Positions 1 to 8,915 are shown, numbered from the stretch's first letter. The stretch is DNA of 64,000 bases from Clostridia bacterium (GCA_900766585.1 CAAFVV010000028.1:1-64000); one strand, 5' to 3'. Notes: a model not told the origin generated them from the sequence alone. Numbers and translations: made by a program.

Positions 1-896
1 GGCGGAGGGTCATCAACGATTTCATAGTCTTTTTTGAGCAGTTCTTTCAATGCAGCGGTACAAAGCCGACCTGTTTTGTCATTGTCCAAATGCAAAATGA
101 TGGTCTTGATATGCGGATTTTCTTTCAAAAATGTGGTCAGAGCAATCGGCACTTTGCTGTCCTGTATCTCTTTCTTGGGCTGATACACGCCCGACAAAGA
201 GAGCAGATTTTCTTTTCGGTAGTCCTTGCCCTCGCATTTGAGGTAGGTGGCATAGGACAATAAATCAATGGCGGCTTCAAACAAATGCACCGTGTCTGTC
301 GGCTCTTTCGCCAACAGTCGGAACGAATACCGCTTATCGCTGCCCGATGCGTCCTGCTTAAAAGTGCTTCCGAGGGTACTGCGGCAGGCAGCATACTTGG
401 GTGTTCCGCTTTCGTCTTTGCCAACAAAAACAGCGTTGTGGTACTCGGCACTCTCAAAAATCGTACAGTCCGCAACGCAGTCCTGTATGAGCTGATAGTC
501 AATACCACGCCCGAAAAGGTACTGTACCACTCTGTCACAGTTCTTAAATCTCTTTGGCAGTAACAATTCTTTCGGTTCTTCTTTCTTTTGGGCAGGGGGT
601 GGCGGTATCCAATTACTGGCTTCGCCTGTGAGAGTTTGCACGGCTTCCACAAAGGAATATTCCTTGACCTTGATAAGATAATCAAGGGCGGAAACGCCGC
701 CGAAGCCCCTCGACCACCAATACCATTTGCCGTTGGAAATCTTCAAGCTGTCGTGTTCTCTGGTACAGTAAACATTACCTGCCACACGCCTTAAATTGCT
801 CGGCTCATAGTGCTGCAAGTAGGTCAGCAAGTCCATCTGCCGTGCCTGCTCAATCACGGCAGGGTCAAGTTGCACATAGGGTCTGTTGCTTCTCAT
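1..896 (-). CDS. DUF3991/TOPRIM domain protein of an integrative element (C-terminus beyond window)
   Basis: Reading the minus strand from ATG 896 (GGAGGTGAT ribosome site 8-10 bases upstream) gives an open frame to the window edge, starting MRSNRPYVQLDPAVIEQAR. The N-terminal part resembles a degenerate CHC2/DUF3991 DNA-binding module (WYWWSRGFGGVSALDYL near residue 60). The C-terminal part carries a TOPRIM-like acidic motif (ILHLDNDKTGR near residue 270). Such proteins are standard in Tn1549-type integrative elements, where they are thought to assist DNA processing during transfer. From the family pattern only about 20 residues lie outside the window. The next genes, on the same strand, belong to the same element. 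Confidence 0.85.
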   Translation of the reverse strand, partial: MRSNRPYVQLDPAVIEQARQMDLLTYLQHYEPSNLRRVAGNVYCTREHDSLKISNGKWYWWSRGFGGVSALDYLIKVKEYSFVEAVQTLTGEASNWIPPPPAQKKEEPKELLLPKRFKNCDRVVQYLFGRGIDYQLIQDCVADCTIFESAEYHNAVFVGKDESGTPKYAACRSTLGSTFKQDASGSDKRYSFRLLAKEPTDTVHLFEAAIDLLSYATYLKCEGKDYRKENLLSLSGVYQPKKEIQDSKVPIALTTFLKENPHIKTIILHLDNDKTGRLCTAALKELLKKDYEIVDDPP

Positions 897-923
897 TTCA
901 AATTCATCACCTCCAGAAATAGA

Positions 924-966
924 AAAAGCCGAGGGATTTTCCGTTAAGAAAACCTCTCGGCTATGT
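924..966 (-). terminator. Intrinsic terminator after the cargo gene
   Basis: AGCCGAG...CTCGGCT arms with G-U-extended inner pairs form a stem of about 15 bp. On the minus strand it is followed by TTTTT, just past the stop of the 414-residue cargo gene. Its right arm overlaps the left 18-bp direct repeat. Confidence 0.7.
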
Positions 967-969
967 AAA
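952..969. repeat. 18-bp direct repeat, left copy
   Basis: ACCTCTCGGCTATGTAAA occurs here and identically at 2286-2303. The two copies bracket the AT-rich cargo gene at 977-2221 and nothing else. Confidence 0.85.
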
Positions 970-976
970 TGATACT

Positions 977-2221
977 TTATTTTGATAATAACGCCAAATA
1001 CTGAAACAGTTTGTTAAGGCGGTCTATTTCCTCTGTATAAATCGCTTCTTGCTCTCCAAAATTTTGAACATCTAATGTCGCAACTATATGGGCTTTAGTA
1101 CTTTCTTGTTTCTCCATTGAAAGCAAATGGTCTAAATATATTCGATAATCGTGAAGAATATACAACGGAGAAATCAGCTTTTCAACATCAATAGCATTTT
1201 CGATTCCATAGCATAATTTCAGCAAAATTTCTTTGATAAGACGAATTGACTGCCATTTTCCATATTGAGCATCTCTCTCATCTTCAGAATATAATGCTTC
1301 ATACAACGCTCTCAACTGCCCAACATTAAACCCCTCTACTAACACCTTGTCGAATGCGTTTATTACACCAGACACGCTCTGCTCTGTGAAAACAAGCGGA
1401 CGCCGAATATTTTTAGCGTGTTCCGAACATTCTTCATCTAAATGTGCCAAATCAATGCTATATTTTTTCTTTATGTTTGAAACGAAGCTGTCCTTATTCA
1501 TTAGAATTTGTTTCTCTACGATAGGTGTGCTAAAAATACAGTTCATTTGTGCTTGAAAGAACTCTGAGTCAACAATTAAATGGTCAGAGTCAACATTAAA
1601 TCCCTTCAAAATTGCTTGACTCTGAGTATCCATATAATTCAAATCGCCCAACCAAAACACTAACTTCCCGTTACTGTTAAAACCAAATGGTACATCCCAA
1701 TCATATACATATATTCCCTCTGAATCTTTCTTGCCAATGTGTCCATAGGTTTCCGAGAAAATATCCACCTCAAAATCGGGAACAGAAATAAAATATATAA
1801 GAGCTTTTCTATCGAAAAAAACAGGTGTCAAAAAACCTTCTATTGAGTGTTCCTCATCATAACAAAGACCAGGGATATTATAATAATCTTTATGGTCGTA
1901 TTTATAATCTGTTTCTTGGCAGTATTCAAATTTCTTTTTATAACTCTTTGAAACGAACTCCCCTACATACTGCTCTTGCTCTATCATAGATTTATAAGCA
2001 CCATCTATCATTTGTTTGGAATATTCGGGCAGACACTTATCTCCACATTTATTACAGCAAAGTATAAGTAACTCTGGGAAATGGAGGGTTCTATTTTCTA
2101 TGATAACTGTCACATCATCATCAATTAACTCTCGTACTCCTTTGCACTTGCTACATTTATCTAATTTGTATGTCTGATATTCAGTTAGAAAATCATTATA
2201 TGTGTTAAATCTAATATCCAT
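977..2221 (-). CDS. Unknown cargo protein with N-terminal YgiT-like zinc ribbon
   Basis: A 414-residue protein I do not recognise as a whole. Residues about 20-75 have a CxxC pair (CSKC) and a second set (CCNKCGDKC), with a hydrophobic FPELLIL stretch between them. This arrangement resembles YgiT/MqsA-type zinc fingers. The rest is soluble-looking, acidic, mixed alpha/beta, without membrane segments. Codon use is strikingly AT-rich compared with the element genes on both sides. It has its own likely extended -10 (2258-2266) and ribosome site (AAGAAGG), a downstream terminator, and 18-bp direct repeats on both sides. It is therefore a self-contained cargo cassette. A defence, toxin-antitoxin or regulatory role is possible but not shown. 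Confidence 0.8.
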   Translation of the reverse strand: MDIRFNTYNDFLTEYQTYKLDKCSKCKGVRELIDDDVTVIIENRTLHFPELLILCCNKCGDKCLPEYSKQMIDGAYKSMIEQEQYVGEFVSKSYKKKFEYCQETDYKYDHKDYYNIPGLCYDEEHSIEGFLTPVFFDRKALIYFISVPDFEVDIFSETYGHIGKKDSEGIYVYDWDVPFGFNSNGKLVFWLGDLNYMDTQSQAILKGFNVDSDHLIVDSEFFQAQMNCIFSTPIVEKQILMNKDSFVSNIKKKYSIDLAHLDEECSEHAKNIRRPLVFTEQSVSGVINAFDKVLVEGFNVGQLRALYEALYSEDERDAQYGKWQSIRLIKEILLKLCYGIENAIDVEKLISPLYILHDYRIYLDHLLSMEKQESTKAHIVATLDVQNFGEQEAIYTEEIDRLNKLFQYLALLSK

Positions 2222-2257
2222 ATCTTAACCAACCTTCTTGCATCCTTTGTTTTTATT

Positions 2258-2266
2258 ATTTTACCA
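2258..2266 (-). promoter_or_regulatory. Extended -10 promoter of the cargo gene
   Basis: The minus strand reads TGGTAAAAT, an extended -10 (TGn plus TAAAAT), 37 bases before the cargo ATG. The surrounding sequence is AT-rich. No clear -35 is visible, as is common with extended -10 promoters. Confidence 0.45.
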
Positions 2267-2285
2267 TAAAGATATAAATTTTTCT

Positions 2286-2303
2286 ACCTCTCGGCTATGT
2301 AAA
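2286..2303. repeat. 18-bp direct repeat, right copy
   Basis: Identical to 952-969. Recombination between the copies would remove the whole cargo gene with its promoter and leave one repeat next to the terminator at 2304-2338. Confidence 0.85.
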
Positions 2304-2338
2304 AAACGGCATCAGCTTCACGCCAACGCCGTCTTTTT
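2304..2338 (-). terminator. Intrinsic terminator after the small element gene
   Basis: The minus strand shows ACGGC...GCCGT with wobble-extended inner pairing around a GTGAA loop (about 11 bp), followed by TTTTTT. It sits just after the stop of the 112-residue gene. Confidence 0.75.
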
Positions 2339-2350
2339 TCGGTCAGTCCG

Positions 2351-2689
2351 TTATAAAATTCCTGCTTTTTTGAGATACCCTACGCTGTCATAACAGCCAC
2401 GGAAATAGACCGACTGCATTTCCAAGTCCGTGAGCTTGTTTTTCAGCTCCATTACCTCAATGAGAGCCGAACATTCTTCCTTAGTCAGCTCCGCAGATTT
2501 TTCAGTATCGAATACACCGAAAACCTTTGGATATTTCTCATACAATCCCTCAATCTCGGCTTGCACGGCACGGTATTCCTCGTTTTCCTTTGAGAGCTTC
2601 GCTATGACAGAGCTGAGATATTCGTTAAAAATATTGCTGTGGACATCTGCAAATGTTTCAAATCTGAACTCACCAGACACCTTTACCAC
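2351..2689 (-). CDS. Small conserved integrative-element protein (possibly DUF6664)
   Basis: This 112-residue acidic, mostly helical protein has the pattern FRFETFADVHSNIFNEYLSS at the N-terminus and YFRGCYDSVGYLKKAGIL at the C-terminus. I associate this pattern with a small protein usually found between the helicase and TOPRIM genes of Tn1549-type elements. The DUF number is from memory and uncertain. It lies directly downstream of the helicase on the same strand and ends in its own terminator. No function is known to me. Confidence 0.7.
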   Translation of the reverse strand: MVKVSGEFRFETFADVHSNIFNEYLSSVIAKLSKENEEYRAVQAEIEGLYEKYPKVFGVFDTEKSAELTKEECSALIEVMELKNKLTDLEMQSVYFRGCYDSVGYLKKAGIL

Positions 2690-2757
2690 CTCCGCTGTTT
2701 GCTAATCTACACCTATTATAATGCCCAGATTTCCGCAATACAAATGTGCAAAGGTTG

Positions 2758-4311
2758 TTACCGTTCCAAACCCTTATTTTTTCTTTCGGGTAGTTCATCG
2801 CCCTGCTCTGGCTCGGTATCAATGGCAGAGGTGTCTTTTTCGTTCAAATTCAGCTCAATGTTGAGAGCGTTCAACCTGTCGGTTTTCTCTTTCAGCTCCT
2901 CCTCAAATGCAAAAGGCTTCTTGACTTCGACCTTTGCATTTTCAAGCTGTGTAACAATTTCCTCCTTTCTTGTCTTTGCGGCTGTAAGCATAGCAGGAAG
3001 TCTTGACAGCTCATTCTCAATTCGGGTCAGATTTCCGAGAGCATCAGAGCCTAACTCAACCTTATGCCTGCACTTTCCGCAGAGGTTTAGGCAATAGTGG
3101 GAATTGATTGTGTCGTAATAAACCTCCAACTGAAAGCCACGGTAGCTGCCGATTTCAGTCGGCTGTGACAGCGGATGCTCCTTACAAATAGCAAGCAGCA
3201 TTTGTCCTGCATCGGCTTTTTCGGTGTAGGTCACGCCCTGCAAGGTCATCGGGCAGAACTTATCCTCGCCCTGCGGCTTGTGCTGTTCGGCAAGTGCGGT
3301 GTCCGCTTCATAGCCTGTTATGCGTTCCTCATACTCCTTTATTTCCCTCGGATAGTATTTCAGTATCCTGTCCTCAAGGTCGTAATGCTCGGACAGATAG
3401 CTCTGCTTCAGCACTCGGAGCTTGGATACCTGTATATCCAAATCCATTTTCTCCTTGAAACGCTCATCGCCTGTGGCAAGCATTTTGACCTCTGCAAAGG
3501 ACAATGCCACCTCGTCCACATCTTCGGCAGAACGGACAGGGCTTTTGCTCGTCATTATCTGGCTGATAAACTTCTGCTTGCTTTCCACTAACTGATAGAG
3601 GTAGGCATCAAAGGTCTGCTCCGTCACATAGCGGTAAACCTCAACCTCTGGGAACATATTTCCCTGTCGCTCAATTCGCCCCTGCCGTTGTTCAAGGTCA
3701 GAGGGTCGCCACGGACAATCCAGATTGTGGATGGCAATAAGCCTGTCTTGGACATTCGTGCCTGCCCCCATTTTCGGGGTAGAGCCGAGTAACACACGAA
3801 CTTCGCCGCTTCGTACCTTTGCGAACAGCTCCTTTTTCTGTGCGTCGGTGGTCGCTTCGTGGATAAAGCGTACCTGTTCGACAGGGATACCTCTCTTGGT
3901 GAGTTTCCCCCGAATATCATCATAGATGTTAAAACTGCCGTCGCCTTTCGGAGTGGAGAGGTCGCAGAACACAAGCTGCGTTGCTTTCGTGTCGGCGTGT
4001 TCCTCCCATATACGATAGACATTGTCCACGCAAGCATTAACCTTGCTGTCTGGGTCATCTGGCAGCATCGGGTCAATCATTCTCTGGTCGAGAGCAAGTT
4101 TACGCCCGTCATTCGTGATTTTGAGCATATTGTCGATGTTCGGCTCGACAAGCCTTGCACGGACTTTCTCGGCTCGTTTCGCAAGGTTAGCGACCATTTC
4201 GGTCTGTATCTCGCTTGGCTTGGTCTTGATATTATGGTAATTGACCTTTGGCACGGGGAGCTTGAGCATATCGGAAGTTTGAATATCCGCAACCTCACGG
4301 AACATCTGCAT
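2758..4311 (-). CDS. C-terminal part of element SNF2-type helicase (5'-truncated)
   Basis: The first internal ATG gives 517 residues, but family-like sequence (YIQEGTNYRAKTRFAKFYNL) continues upstream to about 4380, where an in-frame TGA (4386-4384) ends it. The visible part holds the helicase C-terminal lobe: LLGSTPKMGAGTNVQDR (motif V region) and PSDLEQRQGRIERQGN (motif VI), then a helical tail with a CxxC pair (LCGKC). Intact homologues are giant proteins of roughly 2000 residues or more with a methylase-like N-terminus and the Walker A/DEAD half, all absent here. The fragment cannot be an active helicase. Confidence 0.85.
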   Translation of the reverse strand: MQMFREVADIQTSDMLKLPVPKVNYHNIKTKPSEIQTEMVANLAKRAEKVRARLVEPNIDNMLKITNDGRKLALDQRMIDPMLPDDPDSKVNACVDNVYRIWEEHADTKATQLVFCDLSTPKGDGSFNIYDDIRGKLTKRGIPVEQVRFIHEATTDAQKKELFAKVRSGEVRVLLGSTPKMGAGTNVQDRLIAIHNLDCPWRPSDLEQRQGRIERQGNMFPEVEVYRYVTEQTFDAYLYQLVESKQKFISQIMTSKSPVRSAEDVDEVALSFAEVKMLATGDERFKEKMDLDIQVSKLRVLKQSYLSEHYDLEDRILKYYPREIKEYEERITGYEADTALAEQHKPQGEDKFCPMTLQGVTYTEKADAGQMLLAICKEHPLSQPTEIGSYRGFQLEVYYDTINSHYCLNLCGKCRHKVELGSDALGNLTRIENELSRLPAMLTAAKTRKEEIVTQLENAKVEVKKPFAFEEELKEKTDRLNALNIELNLNEKDTSAIDTEPEQGDELPERKNKGLER

Positions 4312-4371
4312 AAGCTCTGGCAGGTTATAGAATTTTGCAAATCTCGTCTTAGCACGGTAGTTCGTACCCTC

Positions 4372-4404
4372 CTGTATGTATTTTCACACGCATCGCGTGC
4401 TTTA
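4372..4404. other. Abrupt junction between mobile element and chromosome-like DNA
   Basis: Helicase homology ends near 4372-4380, and the stop codon of the sugar permease lies at 4402-4404. The roughly 20 bases between include a small inverted repeat (CACGC-ATC-GCGTG, 4387-4399). No att-like repeat, integrase gene or tRNA is seen. Base composition switches from AT-richer to GC-rich exactly here. It may be a real deletion or rearrangement endpoint, or a contig mis-join. Confidence 0.7.
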
Positions 4405-5334
4405 GCCGACCATGCCGGTGCGTTCCACACCCTGGATCAAAAACCGCTGCCCGAACAGATATACCGCCAAAAGCGGCAGAATCGCCAGAATAACGGCGGT
4501 GTTTTTCAGCGTTCCGGACAGCGCATTGCCGTTGACCGCGCCGATGGCCGTCACGGTGGACACGGCGGTCAGTGTGTTTTTCAAAAGCGGCACCTGCCGG
4601 AAAAACAGGTCGCTGTAAAAGGTATCCGTCCACTGCCACGCAAAGGAAAGCATAAACACCGATACCATCATCGGACGCGCCTGCGGCATATTGATCTGCC
4701 AGAAGGTGCGCATAATCCCTGCGCCGTCCACATATGCCGCCTCGCTCAGGCTGTGCGGCAGATTGCGGAAAAGCTGCATCAGCATCAGGATATACAGCCC
4801 GTTTTTCAGCCCCAGCCCCGTTGCGGACAGGATCGCCATCGGCGTGACGCTTTCGGTCAGGTTGAGCGGCGTCAGCCCCAGGAGCGAAAGCAGCCCCCAC
4901 ACGTCAAAATAGCGGAATTTTGTATACAGCGAAATATAGATCGTCTGCGGCGGGATGACAATGGTCAGCACCGTCAGCACGAGCAGCAAATTCCGTCCGC
5001 GAAAGCGGAATTTCGCCAGCCCGTAGGCAATCACCGTGCAGCTGGCGGTCTGCAAAAGCGCACACAGCCCGGACAGCAGCCCCGTATTGCGCAGCGCGTG
5101 CCAGTAATCGCCGTAGTACAGCACGTTGCGGATGTTGAGAAGCGTCGGACGGCGGGGGATAAACCACACGGTGTTGTCCCGAAGATCCGCCGTGCTCATA
5201 AACATGGAGGAGACCTTCGCCAAAAAGGGGTAAATGATCACAAAGCTGAGTCCGACCAGCAGCAGAAAGCGGACAAACGCCCAAAGCGCATTTTTTATCG
5301 GCGTCTTATGCGCCCGCAGCCACTCACGGTTCAT
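4402..5334 (-). CDS. Carbohydrate ABC transporter permease (MalG type, second pair)
   Basis: 310 residues with six predicted membrane spans and the CUT1 inner-membrane loop EAAYVDGAGIMRTFWQINMPQARP, the EAA motif that docks on the shared ATPase. The start is supported by AGGAGG upstream of ATG 5334. It is the last gene of a seven-gene minus-strand operon and pairs with the permease at 5371-6312. The C-terminus looks complete although the foreign junction begins only a few bases beyond the stop. Substrate unknown; an oligosaccharide is likely from the family. Confidence 0.9.
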   Translation of the reverse strand: MNREWLRAHKTPIKNALWAFVRFLLLVGLSFVIIYPFLAKVSSMFMSTADLRDNTVWFIPRRPTLLNIRNVLYYGDYWHALRNTGLLSGLCALLQTASCTVIAYGLAKFRFRGRNLLLVLTVLTIVIPPQTIYISLYTKFRYFDVWGLLSLLGLTPLNLTESVTPMAILSATGLGLKNGLYILMLMQLFRNLPHSLSEAAYVDGAGIMRTFWQINMPQARPMMVSVFMLSFAWQWTDTFYSDLFFRQVPLLKNTLTAVSTVTAIGAVNGNALSGTLKNTAVILAILPLLAVYLFGQRFLIQGVERTGMVG

Positions 5335-5370
5335 ATTCCCCCGCCTCCTTTCACGAATTTGTCCATACCG

Positions 5371-6312
5371 TCAGCCCTCCTGATAAAAGACCCGGCGCCG
5401 CGCAATCAGCGTGATCCCCAGGAGGATCGTACCGATCAGCAGAAAATACGTCCACGCCATCGCGGACGCGGTGCCGTAGTCATAGTTGCCGGTGTTGCTG
5501 GACACAATGAGCTGCATGATCGGATTGGTCGGCGTGGTGAAAATGTTGATCGCCGAATAGAGACTGTTGATCAGGATTACCGGCCCGAGCAGCGGGAAGG
5601 TGATCTTCCAGAACACCTCCCAGCCGGACGCGCCCTCCATATACGCCGCCTCATAGATGGCGGGAGAGATGGACTGCAGCCCCGCCAGAAACAGCACAAT
5701 CTGCACACCCGACTGATTGACCACATCGTAAATGCCGTTGACGGCGTCGATCACAAAGCGGATCATATCCGAGCCGACAAAAACCGCAGACAGCGCTTCC
5801 TCGAGCGCAGCCGTGTTGAGCATGCCGCCCGAGGACAGTCCCGTGTTGACACCGGAGAGCTGCTGATAGCTGTCCATCAGCAGATTTGAGCTGTCCGCCG
5901 TCAGCACCAGCCCGGTCGAAAGCACCACCGGGACGAAAAATATCGCCCGGAATACGCCGCGTCCGTGCATTTTCTGATTCAACAGTGTCGCGGCAAACAG
6001 GCTGAAAATAACAATGACGGGAATCGTGCCGAGAAATGTGCCGAGCGACGAAAACAGCGCCGGGAGAAACCTGGTATCCACCCGGAACAGGTAAACATAG
6101 TGATCGAAGCCCGCAAAATCCAGTGTGTAGCGCACATCCTGCATCACAATGTTGTGGAAGCTGAACCGCAGCGAATCCCAGATGACCTCGAAATATACGA
6201 CAAGAAGCCCCAGGATCAGCGGCGCCGTAAACAGCCACCCGTAACGGTTCTGCCGTCTGAGCAGACTGCCCTCTGCCTTTTTGCGCACAGCGGCGCCCCC
6301 TTTCATTGACAT
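5371..6312 (-). CDS. Carbohydrate ABC transporter permease (MalF type, second pair)
   Basis: 313 residues with a basic N-terminus, six membrane spans and an EAA loop (EAAYMEGASGWEVFWKITFPLLGP). The gene overlaps the stop of the DUF5696 gene by a few bases; an alternative ATG at 6306 would make an ATGA overlap. It forms the heterodimer partner of the next gene. Between spans 2 and 3 there is a long, Ser/Gly-rich outer loop (about residues 120-175) not usual in MalF-type permeases of this size. No ATPase is encoded nearby. Confidence 0.9.
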   Translation of the reverse strand: MSMKGGAAVRKKAEGSLLRRQNRYGWLFTAPLILGLLVVYFEVIWDSLRFSFHNIVMQDVRYTLDFAGFDHYVYLFRVDTRFLPALFSSLGTFLGTIPVIVIFSLFAATLLNQKMHGRGVFRAIFFVPVVLSTGLVLTADSSNLLMDSYQQLSGVNTGLSSGGMLNTAALEEALSAVFVGSDMIRFVIDAVNGIYDVVNQSGVQIVLFLAGLQSISPAIYEAAYMEGASGWEVFWKITFPLLGPVILINSLYSAINIFTTPTNPIMQLIVSSNTGNYDYGTASAMAWTYFLLIGTILLGITLIARRRVFYQEG

Positions 6313-8915
6313 AGCCCCGCCGACTGCGCCGGCACGCTTACGCCGTCCACCGTCACGGCATGATCGGTATAGTTCACCGCCACCACCGTGCCGTTTTCAT
6401 ATTCCACGCGGGCGACATCCTTTTGCACATATTCGTGCTTTTGTATGCCGCTGCCCGCCGTTTTTTCGGCGATCGGCTTCATCTGCCCGTAATAACTCAG
6501 CAGCCGCTCCTTCCAGCCGGCATAATCCACCGAGAAGCAGTCGGTGCGGTCGCTTTGCAGCAGTGCCTCACTGTTTTGCGCCGCCAGCGTAAACAGCAGA
6601 CTCTCCCCGTTTTCGATGGCTCGCAGCACGCTCTGCTCGGGATAGGCGGACAGGTTGACCGCCTCGCCGGTATAGTTCACGCTCCCGTGCAGCACCATCT
6701 GCACAAACGGTACGCCGGCAGAGGTGAACAGATAATTGCTGCTGCCTGACGGCAGGCGCAGGATATGGCGGACATACGGATATACATAGGCGTTTCCGCC
6801 CTCTGTCATCAGCTCAAAGCGCCCGCTCGCCTGTGCGAGCATATCGCGGGTCACCGCAAGGCTTTCGCCGCGGTTGACGGCACTGCGCCGGTGATAATCG
6901 CCGTGGAGATCGGTTCCGAGCGTTGACAGCGACAGTCCGGAGGCGTAGGGATAGCTTTTCATAAATCCGTTCAGAAACGTCTGCATCTGCGCGGGCTTTA
7001 CCACCTTGATCGGACGATCGGTCGCGGCGGCATTGTACCCGAGATCGGTCTCATACCACAACGCATAGCTGTCATCCATGTGCTTGGCGGTATCGCGCCT
7101 GACCGAAAAGCCGTCAAACCACGCCTCGCGGCGGACAAGCGACACATCCGCATCCGGGAACAGCCCTATGCCGTTCTGATTGGTATACGCCGTCAGCTCC
7201 TCATATCCGCGCTTTCCGCCGAGGGCGGACAACAGCCTTGCCCGGTTAAACACGGTGTAGGACAGACCGCCGTTTGCCCAGCCAGTATACCGCAGATTCA
7301 GCGCCCCGACCCCCGCCTCCCGCAGCTCACCCGCAATGGCGGCGGCATCGGCATAGGAGGTCAGCACCGCCGACCGTTTCACGGGAAAGCACAAAAAGCG
7401 GTCATCGACCTCGGCCGCCCCCAAAAGCTCCACATACAGCGACGCCTCGGTCTGCGCCAGCGGCGTCAGCGTACCGTTTTCGGTCAGACGGCGGCGATAG
7501 GCACGCGCCATGCCGGAATAGTCGGCATCCGCGCCGGACAATAGACAGATCCGCTCGGTCAGGTCGCCCGTATAGGCGGAGGCGGACAGCTGCGACCAAT
7601 AGACCACATTTGTTGTCGCGGCATTGGTCTCGGTCGAGGAAAAGGTGTCGGCGGTGCGGTAGTCAAAGGTCACGCCGGCATAATGCCGCCCCGTCTCCCC
7701 GTCCGCCGTCACGGCGAAGAGCGTCCCCACTTCCGCGCCCTGTTCCACTGCCGTGAAAAAGGCGCTGCCGTTTTTCACCATGCCGAACACCGGCAGACGC
7801 AGCTGCTCGCCGCTGTATGCCGCAGGGTCGTAGCCGAGCGCCGTATCCGGCCCGTAGAATCTGCCGGAGATCCGGCCGCCCACCGTCTTTTCTCCGAAAT
7901 CCATCCGCGTACCGCTGCCGTCGGGAACCAGCAGATAGCCCTCGTCCCCATCCCCGGCGGCGCCGAAATACTCCAGCAGCGTGATCTGTCCGAGCGTATA
8001 CTCCTCTTCCTCACAGCGGATGGTTTTGCAGGGGACAGTCGCCGTCAATTCGCCGTTTTCCAGCGTATAACACAGCCGGACATGAAACACCGCCGTTTTA
8101 TCCGCCTCCAGCTCCCTGCCAGTCAGTGCGCGATAATCGTCGCAGTAGCGGTCAAAGGTGTAATCCGTCTGTGCGAAATAGCCGATCAGATTGCGCTGCA
8201 CACGGGCGGACACGTCCTCCTTGATCTCGTAGACCGGCTCGTTTTCAATGGCGGGGTAGCTGTTCAAAAGCTCCTCCCGCTTGGGATTGCCCTCCTCGAT
8301 CTTCGACAGGTCATACCGCCGGTAATAATATTTCACCTGCGCGCGCGCCTGCCCCTCCAGCTGATCGAGCAGCTCTGCAAACCGCGTTGCGGACAGCACC
8401 TTCGGCAGCAGCTGCGTTTTGGCATCCTGACCGAGCACCAGATCCGCCGTCACGCCGTTTTCGGTGCGGTAGGAGGTGATCTGTCCGTAGACCGCCGCAT
8501 CGGAAAAGGCGCAGGCGGTGTACTCGTTTTGCTCGCTGTCGTAATAGGTCAGCGTCAGCGGCGACCACATACGCGCCATGGTGGCGTCGGATGCGGCGCT
8601 GTCCGCCGTATTCCACGGGGACGAGAAAAACACGGCGCCGTCCGCCTTCTGCAAAAGTGCGATCTGCGCAGTCTGCGGATCATAGAAAAGCACCGCCTTG
8701 TCATCCTCTGCCGCGGTCAGCATACCGGAAAGCCGCTCCTCTGCCGAGCCGAAAAGCGGTATTGCCGTGTCGGCAAGCGGCGCGGTCTCTATCGGCTCGC
8801 CCGGCGCCTCCTCCAGCTTTGCCGCAGCGGGAGCGCCCTCCGCGCCGCCGATACCGAGCCACACCGTCCCCGCAAAAAGAAGCGCCGCGGCACGGGCTAT
8901 CCATGCTTTTTTCAT
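6303..8915 (-). CDS. DUF5696 family exported protein
   Basis: The start is ATG 8915 (MKKAWIARAAALLFAG...), preceded by an AGGAG ribosome site. Residues upstream in the same frame are a shadow of the Yip1 gene. The 870-residue protein has a signal peptide (about 1-28), a long beta-rich middle and a TIM-barrel-like C-terminal half, consistent with the DUF5696 family as I recall it from Paenibacillus and clostridial sugar-transport operons. It is probably displayed outside the membrane and may bind or cleave the transported glycan, but no catalytic residues can be assigned by eye. It lies between the Yip1 gene and the second permease pair. Confidence 0.8.
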   Translation of the reverse strand: MKKAWIARAAALLFAGTVWLGIGGAEGAPAAAKLEEAPGEPIETAPLADTAIPLFGSAEERLSGMLTAAEDDKAVLFYDPQTAQIALLQKADGAVFFSSPWNTADSAASDATMARMWSPLTLTYYDSEQNEYTACAFSDAAVYGQITSYRTENGVTADLVLGQDAKTQLLPKVLSATRFAELLDQLEGQARAQVKYYYRRYDLSKIEEGNPKREELLNSYPAIENEPVYEIKEDVSARVQRNLIGYFAQTDYTFDRYCDDYRALTGRELEADKTAVFHVRLCYTLENGELTATVPCKTIRCEEEEYTLGQITLLEYFGAAGDGDEGYLLVPDGSGTRMDFGEKTVGGRISGRFYGPDTALGYDPAAYSGEQLRLPVFGMVKNGSAFFTAVEQGAEVGTLFAVTADGETGRHYAGVTFDYRTADTFSSTETNAATTNVVYWSQLSASAYTGDLTERICLLSGADADYSGMARAYRRRLTENGTLTPLAQTEASLYVELLGAAEVDDRFLCFPVKRSAVLTSYADAAAIAGELREAGVGALNLRYTGWANGGLSYTVFNRARLLSALGGKRGYEELTAYTNQNGIGLFPDADVSLVRREAWFDGFSVRRDTAKHMDDSYALWYETDLGYNAAATDRPIKVVKPAQMQTFLNGFMKSYPYASGLSLSTLGTDLHGDYHRRSAVNRGESLAVTRDMLAQASGRFELMTEGGNAYVYPYVRHILRLPSGSSNYLFTSAGVPFVQMVLHGSVNYTGEAVNLSAYPEQSVLRAIENGESLLFTLAAQNSEALLQSDRTDCFSVDYAGWKERLLSYYGQMKPIAEKTAGSGIQKHEYVQKDVARVEYENGTVVAVNYTDHAVTVDGVSVPAQSAGLCQ

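Noticed and set aside
4380..4404. Element attachment site at the junction
   Set aside because: The element is broken within a gene rather than at its end, and no matching repeat or integrase is present; the small inverted repeat alone is not evidence for att.
3859..5889. 676-residue plus-strand frame spanning the element/chromosome junction
   Set aside because: It is antisense to the helicase fragment and both permeases, has no family-like sequence and consists of low-complexity Arg/His/Gln translation, typical of the opposite strand of GC-rich genes.
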